Shown here: positions 1 through 5,236 of the stretch, in pieces
Layout of the letters: every line of letters begins with the position of its first letter
Position numbering within the stretch: position 1 is the stretch's first letter
From: Clostridia bacterium
GTDB lineage: Bacteria; Bacillota; Clostridia; Christensenellales; Aristaeellaceae
Assembly (NCBI GenBank): GCA_017620115.1
Contig: JAFZRB010000013.1
Location: forward strand, 1 to 5,236
Length of the DNA: 5,236 bases
Direction: 5' to 3'
Notes under the pieces: generated by a model
What the model was told of the DNA's origin: nothing
Databases searched by the model: none
Seen by the model: the letters and a program-made list of their open reading frames with translations, nothing else
Translations under genes and position numbers: made by a program

Positions 1-149
1 GCTCTGCGGAAACGCTCTATTCAACAGACGCGAATCACCAGCGGCTCAATCAGATCCCGCTCTCCGGCACCTGGGCGGCCATTCGCCTGATTCCTCTCGC
101 CGCCTGGGGCGCGCGGAGCATTCACCTGTTTTCCTTTGACGTGCGTTGA
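1..149 (+). CDS. C-terminal end of an unidentified protein (5' end outside window)
   Basis: Reading from base 3, the plus strand encodes 48 codons and ends at TGA (147-149). The peptide ends with TWAAIRLIPLAAWG and then IHLFSFDVR. Its alternation of hydrophobic strand-like residues and the pattern 'W-x-A-I-R-L-I-P ... W-G-A ... I-H-L-F-S-F-D-V' resemble the last beta-strands of a discoidin/galactose-binding-like domain, such as those that close some secreted or FAD-dependent proteins; this is recall, not a search. The gene converges with the amidohydrolase, leaving 50 bases between the two stop codons. The other two plus-strand frames also stay open until 88-90 or about 137-139, so the frame choice rests on peptide character and on the stop lying close to the neighbouring convergent gene. 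The product name cannot be given from this fragment. Confidence 0.55.
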   Translation, partial: SAETLYSTDANHQRLNQIPLSGTWAAIRLIPLAAWGARSIHLFSFDVR

Positions 150-199
150 ATTGAGCGCTGGGGAAAACGCGGCCGGGCGGGGCGCGGCGCCGGCAATGG

Positions 200-1567
200 T
201 TATTTCTGCCGGTAGGTCAGCCGCACGGAGCCGTCCTCCTCGTAGGATACGGCCTCCGCTTTCATGTTGAAGCGTTCGATGGCCTCCAGGTAGGCTTCCT
301 TGGAGGGATAGCGCGGCTTCGCCTCGGCCACGACGCGGCGGCCCGCGGCGGCTTCGTTTTCCAGCAGCGCGCCGACCGTTCCGGCCAGGCACTGCGCCGG
401 CAGCAGGCAGGCCAGGCGCTTGTCGACGATGCGGTAATCCGCGCCGTGTCCCATGCCCTCGGAGCCGCTGCAGTGGGGATGCACGGCGGGGATGATCGCC
501 GAAACGTCGCCCATGTCCGTGCTGCCGGTTCCCCAGTTGTCCGTGAATTCCACGCTGTCCGGACCGGCCACCGCGCGCATCACCCCGGCCATGACCTCGG
601 CGAGATTGCGGTCGTTCTGCAGGGGCATGTAACCGGGCGCGTCCTCGAGCGTCACGGTGCAGCCGATCGCCGCGGCGGAAGCGGCCAGGGCGCGGTTGAT
701 TTTTTCATTATTAGCGGCGATGCTTTCGTAATTTGCACCGCGCACATAGCTCTCCAGGCGCGCGGTTTCCGGAATGGCGTTCACCGCCGCGCCGCCCTCG
801 GTGATGATGGGATGGAAGCGGACGTGGTCGCCGTCCACGAAGGTCTCTCGCAGCGCGTTCACGGCGTTTATGCCCAGGTTGGCCGCGTAGAGCGCGTTGT
901 GACCGCGTTCCGGCGAGCCGCCCGCGTGCGCAGCCAGGCCGTGATAGGTGATGTTCTTCAGCACGCAGCCGTTGCTGCCCCGGTTGAAGTTCAGCGCCTT
1001 GCCCGGATCGAGATGCCCCGCGTGGATCATCATGGCGATGTCCACGCCGTCGAAATAGCCGCGGGCGATGAATTCTACCTTGCCGCCCAGGAAGCGGATC
1101 ACGCCTCTGTCGCGCAGCTCCTTGCGGTAGCCCAGCTCGATCAGCTCTTCCGCGGGCACGGAGATCAGGCGGATGGAGCCGCAAAGGCCGTCCAGCGCGC
1201 CAGGCTCCTTCAGGGCGGCGGCGACGCCCAGCAGAATGGCGCTCTGGCAGTTATGCCCGCAGGCGTGCACGGCCTTCGTCGCCGGGTCGCAGTCCGGGTG
1301 ATTGCCGACGATCAGCGAGTCCAGCTCGCCGAGCACGGCTACCTTCGGGCCGGGTCGGCCGGTGTCCAGATCCGCGTAGAAACCGGGAATGTCGCCCGCC
1401 TTCACGAGCGTATAGCCCAGCGCCTCGAAGCGCCCGGCGAGGTAAGCGGTGGTGTTCCATTCCCGGTAGCCCGTTTCGGGATGCGCCCAGATGTAGTCGG
1501 CGGTTTCATAGATCATTTCCGTGTGCCGGGCCGCAGCCTCGGTCAGCTTTTCGACGATTGCGCTCAT
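200..1567 (-). CDS. M20-family metallo-amidohydrolase (M20D / AbgB-like)
   Basis: This complete gene encodes 455 residues. It is a predicted cytosolic, di-metal amidohydrolase that cleaves an amide bond in a small N-acylated amino acid or dipeptide-like substrate. Visible family landmarks are HACGHN (residues 101-106, with Cys103 and His105 as likely metal ligands), PAEE (138-141, with the catalytic and metal-binding glutamates), HAGH (182-185), a lid/dimerisation domain from about 197 to 310 that opens near HGLAAHAGG, GSTDMGDVS (348-356) and HCSGSEGMGHG (365-375). Length and motif order fit the M20D group containing the AbgB subunit of p-aminobenzoyl-glutamate hydrolase and the aminoacylase/IAA-amino-acid hydrolase-like enzymes. 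There is no signal peptide. The start at 1567 is supported by GGAGGGAG (1582-1575), 7 nt upstream. No AbgA-like partner is visible, so the exact substrate is open. The gene is divergent from the importer operon with its own promoter. A CCGGCA/TGCCGG inverted repeat (190-195/207-212) straddles the stop codon, but no U-tract follows it. Confidence 0.9.
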   Translation of the reverse strand: MSAIVEKLTEAAARHTEMIYETADYIWAHPETGYREWNTTAYLAGRFEALGYTLVKAGDIPGFYADLDTGRPGPKVAVLGELDSLIVGNHPDCDPATKAVHACGHNCQSAILLGVAAALKEPGALDGLCGSIRLISVPAEELIELGYRKELRDRGVIRFLGGKVEFIARGYFDGVDIAMMIHAGHLDPGKALNFNRGSNGCVLKNITYHGLAAHAGGSPERGHNALYAANLGINAVNALRETFVDGDHVRFHPIITEGGAAVNAIPETARLESYVRGANYESIAANNEKINRALAASAAAIGCTVTLEDAPGYMPLQNDRNLAEVMAGVMRAVAGPDSVEFTDNWGTGSTDMGDVSAIIPAVHPHCSGSEGMGHGADYRIVDKRLACLLPAQCLAGTVGALLENEAAAGRRVVAEAKPRYPSKEAYLEAIERFNMKAEAVSYEEDGSVRLTYRQK

Positions 1568-1574
1568 GACAATT

Positions 1575-1582
1575 CTCCCTCC
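1575..1582 (-). promoter_or_regulatory. Ribosome binding site of the amidohydrolase
   Basis: The minus strand reads GGAGGGAG here and is separated by 7 nt from the ATG at 1567-1565. This is a strong Shine-Dalgarno match and fixes the start codon. Confidence 0.85.
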
Positions 1583-1621
1583 GTCTCAGCGAAATGCGGA
1601 CGCTGATATAACAATGGAAAA

Positions 1622-1650
1622 AGTATACCATAGTTTCTTTTTCATTTCAA
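1622..1650 (-). promoter_or_regulatory. Sigma-A-type promoter for the amidohydrolase
   Basis: Read on the minus strand, a -35 box TTGAAA (1650-1645) is followed by exactly 17 nt and a -10 box TATACT (1627-1622). TGG directly precedes the -10 box, which gives an extended -10 (TGn). Transcription would begin around 1615, leaving a leader of about 48 nt before the ATG at 1567. No riboswitch or attenuator is visible in that short leader. Confidence 0.75.
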
Positions 1651-1679
1651 GGCGATCGTTTCCTTAACATTTTACATTA

Positions 1680-1708
1680 TTGACTTCTGTTCCGGCTCAG
1701 CGTATACT
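1680..1708 (+). promoter_or_regulatory. Sigma-A-type promoter for the cobalamin importer operon
   Basis: A -35 box TTGACT (1680-1685) lies exactly 17 nt upstream of a -10 box TATACT (1703-1708). The predicted transcription start is near 1715, just upstream of the cobalamin aptamer, so the leader is about 360 nt long. The two divergent -35 boxes are 29 bp apart (1651-1679). Confidence 0.8.
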
Positions 1709-1725
1709 TTAACTGTAATTTCATA

Positions 1726-1916
1726 CGCAGTCAGGGTGCCCGGGGGCGTTTTGCCCGGCCGGGTGAAAAGGGAAGCCGGTGAAAAACCGGCGCAACAGCC
1801 ATTACTGTGATTGACGAAACGGTTCGCGCACAGGCCATTGAGCATGACGCTTGAGAAGGCGCGCGAAACCGGGCATGAGATGCGCGTCATCAGCCAGGAG
1901 ACCTGCCGTGACTGTC
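1726..1916 (+). ncRNA. Cobalamin riboswitch (B12 aptamer)
   Basis: The element carries the hallmark blocks of the cobalamin aptamer in order: GGGTGCC (1734-1740), GGGAA (1770-1774), the hairpin GCCGGT-GAAAA-ACCGGC (1775-1791), CAGCCATTACTGTGA (1796-1810) and the B12 box AGCCAGGAGACCTGCC (1892-1907). P1 closes the aptamer by pairing CAGTCA (1728-1733) with TGACTG (1909-1914). A GC-rich stem forms near 1740-1758. A long peripheral helix pairs 1820-1829 with 1861-1871 with one bulged A, and TGACG (1812-1816) can pair with CGTCA (1885-1889) to enclose it. The peripheral extension suggests an adenosylcobalamin-type (class I) element, but the ligand form is inferred. It lies between a strong promoter and an intrinsic terminator upstream of the importer genes, so it most likely reduces importer expression when cobalamin is plentiful. 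Confidence 0.95.
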
Positions 1917-1946
1917 AGAGGCTTTGATTTCTTGGGCAAGGGAGAA

Positions 1947-1992
1947 GGACGGCCACAACAGCGACGCAGGCGTTTTTGTCCGCGTGGCCGTT
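1947..1992 (+). promoter_or_regulatory. Linker hairpin in the riboswitch expression platform
   Basis: CGGCCAC (1950-1956) pairs perfectly with GTGGCCG (1984-1990), and the stem can extend by an A-U and a G-U pair. Inside it, GCG (1961-1963) can pair with CGC (1981-1983). The 5' side also contains GGACGG (1947-1952), which is complementary to CCGTCC (2007-2012) in the left arm of the terminator. The segment could therefore switch between this hairpin and an antiterminator pairing. The pairing is read from the sequence; the switching role is inference. Confidence 0.5.
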
Positions 1993-2002
1993 TGTGCATG
2001 CT

Positions 2003-2039
2003 CGTCCCGTCCGGATCGGATCGGGACGTTTCTTTTTCT
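2003..2039 (+). terminator. Intrinsic terminator of the cobalamin riboswitch
   Basis: CGTCCCG (2003-2009) pairs with CGGGACG (2022-2028). The stem continues inward as TCCG (2010-2013) with CGGA (2017-2020), leaving a three-base loop and one bulged T at 2021. A run TTTCTTTTTCT (2029-2039) follows immediately. This is a textbook Rho-independent terminator. It lies between the aptamer and the first gene's ribosome binding site, so it acts as the attenuator of the operon rather than as the end of an upstream gene. Confidence 0.88.
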
Positions 2040-2064
2040 GTGCCCGGAAAAATACATTTCAGAC

Positions 2065-2070
2065 GGAGGT
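2065..2070 (+). promoter_or_regulatory. Ribosome binding site of the solute-binding protein
   Basis: GGAGGT lies 6 nt before the ATG at 2077. It decides the start: the frame is open further upstream to about 1924, but that part overlaps the linker and the terminator and has no ribosome binding site. Confidence 0.85.
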
Positions 2071-2076
2071 ATTCCT

Positions 2077-3183
2077 ATGAAACGGCTTCTCTGTTCCCTG
2101 ATCGCGCTTCTTTTGGCGCTGGCGTGCCTGCCGGCGCTGGCCGAGGACCTGCCCCTCTCCATCGTCGGTTCGCTTGAGCTGGAATACGCCACGCAGTTCA
2201 GCGTTGATTTCTGCGAAGGTGGCTACAGCCTGATTACCAACGGCGACGGCGCGCGCTTTCTCACCATTCCCGAAGGCGCCGACATCCCCGAAAACCTGCC
2301 CGAGGATATCGTGACGCTGCAGCTGCCGCTCAGCAACCTGCTCATCTCCTCCACGCCCACCGTATCGCTCATCAACGCTATCGGCGCGCTGGACGCCGTC
2401 TCCATGACGACGCAGGAATATGATGGCTGGTATATCGACGCCGTGAAGGAAGCCATGGATGCCGGCAACCTGACCTACATCGGCAGCTACAAGGAGCCCG
2501 ATTTCGAGACGCTGGCCGCCAATCCCGCCCCGTTCGCCGTGTTCTCAACGATGCTCGACAGCGTGCCGGACGTCGCTGAAAAGCTCACAGAGATCGGCAT
2601 CCCTTACCTGCGCGACTGCTCCACCAATGAAAACCATCCGCTCGGCCGCATGGAGTGGATCAAGCTCTACGGCGTGCTGCTCGGAAAGGAAGAAGAGGCT
2701 CAGGCGCACTACGACGCGCAGAAGGCGCTCGTGGAGTCCATCGCCGCCGAGTCGACCGGCAAAACCGTCGCCATGTTCTACATCACCAGCAAGGGCGACC
2801 TGTACACCCGGCGCGCGGGCGACTACATGGTGAAGATGCTTGAGCTGGCTGGCGGCGAATACATCCTGCCCGATCTGGAGCCTGAAAAGAGCGGCACGCA
2901 GAAGATCGAGGCCGAGGAATTCTACGCCGGCGCGGGCGAGGCCGACTACATCGTGTACATCTGGTCGATGGGCGGCAAGCCTGAAACCATGGAGGATTTC
3001 CTCGCGCGCAGTCCCATCCTGGCTGATTTCAAGGCGGTGAAGGAAGGCAATGTCTGGTTCACCACGCCTGACTACTTCCAGATCAACGACACCCTTGGCG
3101 CGATGATTCTCGACTTCAACAGGATGCTCACCAACGAGGATGACGGCGTAACCTCCTTCACCTATCTGTTCAAGCTGTCATGA
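2077..3183 (+). CDS. btuF: BtuF-like ABC transporter solute-binding protein (probable corrinoid receptor)
   Basis: The gene encodes 368 residues and is predicted to be the extracytoplasmic receptor that captures the ligand and docks on the permease. The N-terminus is a Sec signal peptide: MKR, a hydrophobic stretch (4-19) and a likely signal peptidase I site ALA-ED after residue 22. A Cys at 17 is preceded by A-L-A rather than a clean lipobox, so lipid anchoring is doubtful. The mature protein fits the type II (BtuF/FepB/FhuD, Peripla_BP_2) fold: an N-lobe with a typical ITNGDGARFLTIPEG-like strand region (53-67), a second segment IGSYKEPDFETLAANP (135-150), HPLGRMEWIKLYG (187-199) leading into the long linker helix, and a C-lobe with AGDYMVKMLELAGG (247-260) and an end region SPILADFKAVKEGNVWF (312-328). 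It is the first gene after the cobalamin riboswitch and overlaps the permease start by 4 bases. The family also contains heme and siderophore receptors; the riboswitch is the reason for favouring a corrinoid. Confidence 0.85.
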   Translation: MKRLLCSLIALLLALACLPALAEDLPLSIVGSLELEYATQFSVDFCEGGYSLITNGDGARFLTIPEGADIPENLPEDIVTLQLPLSNLLISSTPTVSLINAIGALDAVSMTTQEYDGWYIDAVKEAMDAGNLTYIGSYKEPDFETLAANPAPFAVFSTMLDSVPDVAEKLTEIGIPYLRDCSTNENHPLGRMEWIKLYGVLLGKEEEAQAHYDAQKALVESIAAESTGKTVAMFYITSKGDLYTRRAGDYMVKMLELAGGEYILPDLEPEKSGTQKIEAEEFYAGAGEADYIVYIWSMGGKPETMEDFLARSPILADFKAVKEGNVWFTTPDYFQINDTLGAMILDFNRMLTNEDDGVTSFTYLFKLS

Positions 3184-4211
3184 AGACGCGGTTCACAACC
3201 CTGCGCGCCGTCGTCATGTTTGCCGCGCTCGCGTTTGCGTTCGGGACGATGCTCGTCCTGAACGTAAACACGGGCAGCGTGTCGATCGCGCCGGATGAAA
3301 TCTTCCGCCTCATCCTGCGGGGCGGCTCGGACGGCTCCATGGCCGGCAATGTGCTGTGGAAAATCCGTCTGCCGCGCCTGTTGGCGGCGGCCGTGCTCGG
3401 CGGCGCGCTGTCCGTATCCGGCTTTCTTCTTCAGACTTTTTTCCGCAACCCCATCGCGGGGCCTTACGTATTGGGCATTTCCTCCGGCGCGAAGCTGTTT
3501 GTCGGCATGACGATGGTGTTCGTGCTGCGCTATGTAACCGGCGTGCCCTTCTGGGCGATCATGGCGGCGGCGTTTCTGGGCTCCATGGTCGTAACGGGCT
3601 TCGTGCTCGTGCTCGCCCGCCGGATCAGGAGCATGTCCTCGCTCCTGGTCATCGGCATCATGATCGGCAGCATCTGCACGGCGATCACCGATTTTTTCAT
3701 CACCTTCGCGGACGAGGCGAATGTTGCGAATCTGCACACCTGGTCCATGGGCAGCTTCTCGGCCATATCCTGGCAAAACCTGAACGTTGTGACGGCTGTG
3801 GTGCTCGTTGCCCTGAGCGCGGCGTTCATGCTGTCCAAGCCGATCTCGGCCTACCAGCTGGGCGAGAATTACGCCCGCAGCATGGGCGTGAACGTGAAGG
3901 CGTTCCGCGTGGCGCTGATCGGCCTTTCGAGCGTGCTGTCCGCGTGCGTTACTGCGCTCTCCGGCCCCATCTCGTTCGTGGGCGTCGCCGTGCCGCATAT
4001 GACCAAGCTGCTCTTCGGCACGGCCCGTCCCGCGCTGATCATTCCGGGCTCATTCCTGCTGGGCGGCGTGTTCTGTATGGGCTGCGATCTGATCGCCCGC
4101 ACGGCTTTCTCGCCGTCGGAGCTGGCGATCAGCACCGTCACGGCTGTGTTCGGCGCGCCGGTGGTCATCGCGCTGATGATCTCCCGCCAGAGGAGGAAGG
4201 AAAATGGATGA
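3180..4211 (+). CDS. btuC: BtuC/FecCD-family ABC transporter permease
   Basis: The gene encodes 343 residues, the usual length for a FecCD-family permease. As a homodimer it should form the inner-membrane channel of the importer. Conserved blocks are RLPRLLAAAVLGGALSVSG (63-81), RNPIAGPYVLGISSGA (89-104), a cytoplasmic coupling region YQLGENYARSMGVNV (225-239), GPISFVGVAVPH (262-273) and the last-helix motif ELAISTVTAVFGAPVVI (314-330). Many hydrophobic stretches between about 10 and 335 agree with roughly ten transmembrane helices. The ATG sits inside the stop of the receptor gene (ATGA, 3180-3183) and has no recognisable Shine-Dalgarno sequence, which points to translational coupling. Corrinoid transport is inferred from the operon's riboswitch; relatives carry ferric siderophores or heme. 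Confidence 0.9.
   Translation: MKTRFTTLRAVVMFAALAFAFGTMLVLNVNTGSVSIAPDEIFRLILRGGSDGSMAGNVLWKIRLPRLLAAAVLGGALSVSGFLLQTFFRNPIAGPYVLGISSGAKLFVGMTMVFVLRYVTGVPFWAIMAAAFLGSMVVTGFVLVLARRIRSMSSLLVIGIMIGSICTAITDFFITFADEANVANLHTWSMGSFSAISWQNLNVVTAVVLVALSAAFMLSKPISAYQLGENYARSMGVNVKAFRVALIGLSSVLSACVTALSGPISFVGVAVPHMTKLLFGTARPALIIPGSFLLGGVFCMGCDLIARTAFSPSELAISTVTAVFGAPVVIALMISRQRRKENG
4191..4196 (+). promoter_or_regulatory. Ribosome binding site of the ABC ATPase
   Basis: A perfect AGGAGG lies 7 nt upstream of the ATG at 4204, within the last codons of the permease. It gives the ATPase its own strong initiation signal despite the overlap and supports this start. Confidence 0.88.
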
Positions 4212-5236
4212 GGTATTCGCCGCAAAGGGGCTGAGCGTCGGTTATCGCGGCAAGGCGCTCATCAGAGACATCAGCTTCAGCCTGCGCGCCGGCCAGATCC
4301 TCACGCTGATAGGCCCCAACGGCGCCGGCAAATCGACGATCCTCAAGACGCTCGTGGGACAGCTGGAGGCTGTTTCCGGCGATGTGTTCATATGCGGGCG
4401 CACGCTGGGGGAGTGGCCGAGGAACGAACTGGCCCGGCGGCTGGCCGTTGTGCTGACCGAGCGGATCCAGCCCGAGCTCATGACCTGCTTCGACGTGGCC
4501 GCCATGGGGCGCTATCCCTACACTGGGCGCTTCGGCGCGCTCACGGAAAGGGATCGCGCCATTGTTCAGGAGACACTCCGCCGCGTTCGCGCCGAGGACA
4601 TCGCGAAACAGGATTTTTCAGAGATCAGCGATGGGCAGAGGCAGCGCGTGCTGCTCGCCCGCGCGCTGTGCCAGGAGCCCGACGTGCTCGTGCTGGACGA
4701 GCCGACCTCGTATCTGGACATTCGCCACAAGATCGAGCTGCTCGACATCCTGCTCGAGGAGGCGCGCGAGCGACGCATGACGGTGATCCTCTCGCTTCAC
4801 GAAATCGACCTTGCCGAGAAGATCAGCGACCTGGTCATGTGCGTGAGCAAAGGCGCGGCGTATGACCCGGCGCCGCCTCAGAATGTGTTTTCCGACGAGC
4901 GCATCGCGGCGCTGTACGATATTTCGCGCGGCAGCTATATCGTCAGCCGCGGCAGCGTGGAGCTCGAACGGCCGTGCGGCGCGCCGCAAGTGTTCGTTGT
5001 CGGCGGGAATGGCTGCGGTGTCAGGCATTACCGCGCGCTTCAAAAGCGGCGCATTCCCTTCGCCGCAGGCGTGCTGCTTGAAAACGATATTGAGTGCGCC
5101 GTGGCGAAGGCGCTCGCGTCCGAGGTTATTGCCGCGCCGGCGTTCGAACCGGTTTCAGCAGAGGTCGAGGCGCGGGCGCGCCGGTTGATCCTCGAATGCG
5201 GCGCGGTGATCGACGCGCTTGCGCCGCAGGGCAGCC
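4204..5236 (+). CDS. btuD: BtuD-like ABC transporter ATPase with a C-terminal extension (3' end outside window)
   Basis: The frame is open from the ATG to the window edge, giving 344 codons with no stop, so the C-terminus is missing. The protein is the nucleotide-binding subunit that powers the importer from the cytoplasmic side. Walker A is GPNGAGKST (37-45). The Q-loop region LTERIQPELMT (84-94) has Glu86 where glutamine is expected. GRYPYTG (102-108) is typical of FecE/FhuC-type ATPases. The signature is ISDGQRQR (141-148) instead of LSGGQ. Walker B is VLVLDEP (161-167), the D-loop is SYLD (169-172) and the switch histidine is His199 in SLHEIDLAEK. The ABC domain ends near residue 250, where most family members (about 250-270 residues) stop. 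This protein continues through FVVGGNGCGVRHYRALQ (264-280), RIPFAAGVLLEND (283-295) and AKALASEVIAA (301-311). The start overlaps the permease by 8 bases. The assignment to cobalamin comes from the upstream riboswitch. Confidence 0.9.
   Translation, partial: MDEVFAAKGLSVGYRGKALIRDISFSLRAGQILTLIGPNGAGKSTILKTLVGQLEAVSGDVFICGRTLGEWPRNELARRLAVVLTERIQPELMTCFDVAAMGRYPYTGRFGALTERDRAIVQETLRRVRAEDIAKQDFSEISDGQRQRVLLARALCQEPDVLVLDEPTSYLDIRHKIELLDILLEEARERRMTVILSLHEIDLAEKISDLVMCVSKGAAYDPAPPQNVFSDERIAALYDISRGSYIVSRGSVELERPCGAPQVFVVGGNGCGVRHYRALQKRRIPFAAGVLLENDIECAVAKALASEVIAAPAFEPVSAEVEARARRLILECGAVIDALAPQGS

Noticed and set aside
150..212. Possible terminator between the two convergent genes
   Set aside because: GCCGG/CCGGC (172-176/190-194) and CCGGCA/TGCCGG (190-195/207-212) can form stems, but neither has a proper U-tract in either direction and the region is simply GC-rich.
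21..392. Minus-strand open frame overlapping the end of the amidohydrolase gene
   Set aside because: It is Arg/Gly/Ala-rich with no motif, overlaps the amidohydrolase in another frame and also covers the plausible plus-strand gene end at 1-149.
446..1606. Long open frame on the plus strand opposite the amidohydrolase
   Set aside because: It is antisense to a gene with intact M20 motifs, its product is rich in low-complexity Arg/Ala/Val/His runs typical of a GC-rich shadow frame, and it runs through the minus-strand start and ribosome binding site.
1966..1979. GC-rich bases followed by TTTTT (1973-1977) as a second terminator
   Set aside because: No stable stem directly precedes the T run. 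The run sits in the interior of the 1947-1992 hairpin instead.
1924..2076. Upstream extension of the solute-binding protein frame
   Set aside because: It would start at a non-ATG codon without a ribosome binding site and pass through the riboswitch terminator. The ATG at 2077 has GGAGGT 6 nt upstream and begins a proper signal peptide.
3162..3998. Open frame on the minus strand opposite the permease
   Set aside because: The product is charged and His/Arg/Asp-rich, with no recognisable motif, and lies fully opposite a clear FecCD permease. It is a shadow frame.

Overview
The window looks like chromosomal DNA from a GC-rich, low-phylum-diversity-typical Firmicutes lineage, most likely a Clostridia-type (for example Christensenellales-like) bacterium. 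The reasons are near-consensus sigma-A promoters with 17-nt spacers, strong GGAGG-type ribosome binding sites, a cobalamin riboswitch coupled to a Rho-independent terminator, and tightly overlapping ABC-transporter genes. The taxonomic placement is inference; the sequence contains no marker gene.

Layout, left to right. Positions 1-149 (+) hold the last 48 codons of a gene whose body lies outside the window. Converging on it is a complete M20-family metallo-amidohydrolase on the minus strand (1567 down to 200). Positions 1568-2076 hold no gene but are dense with control elements: the minus-strand promoter of the amidohydrolase (1622-1650), a divergent plus-strand promoter (1680-1708), a cobalamin aptamer (about 1726-1916), a linker hairpin (about 1947-1992), an intrinsic terminator (2003-2039) and a ribosome binding site (2065-2070). 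From 2077 to the right edge runs a three-gene operon: a periplasmic-binding-type solute receptor, a FecCD/BtuC-type permease (4-bp ATGA overlap) and an ABC ATPase (8-bp overlap) that is cut by the window end.

How the genes work together. The receptor, permease and ATPase form one type II ABC importer. Members of these families carry vitamin B12, heme or ferric siderophores, and sequence alone does not separate them. The cobalamin riboswitch in front of the operon makes a corrinoid the most likely cargo. The expected logic is that abundant intracellular cobalamin binds the leader, the terminator forms and importer synthesis falls. The amidohydrolase has its own promoter and ribosome binding site and is not under the riboswitch.

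The least ordinary part is the ATPase. Its signature motif is SDGQ, the usual Q-loop glutamine position appears to be glutamate, and after the normal ABC domain it continues for at least about 85 residues into a glycine-rich, possibly Rossmann-like C-terminal region whose function I cannot name. I found no mobile element, CRISPR array, tRNA or rRNA.
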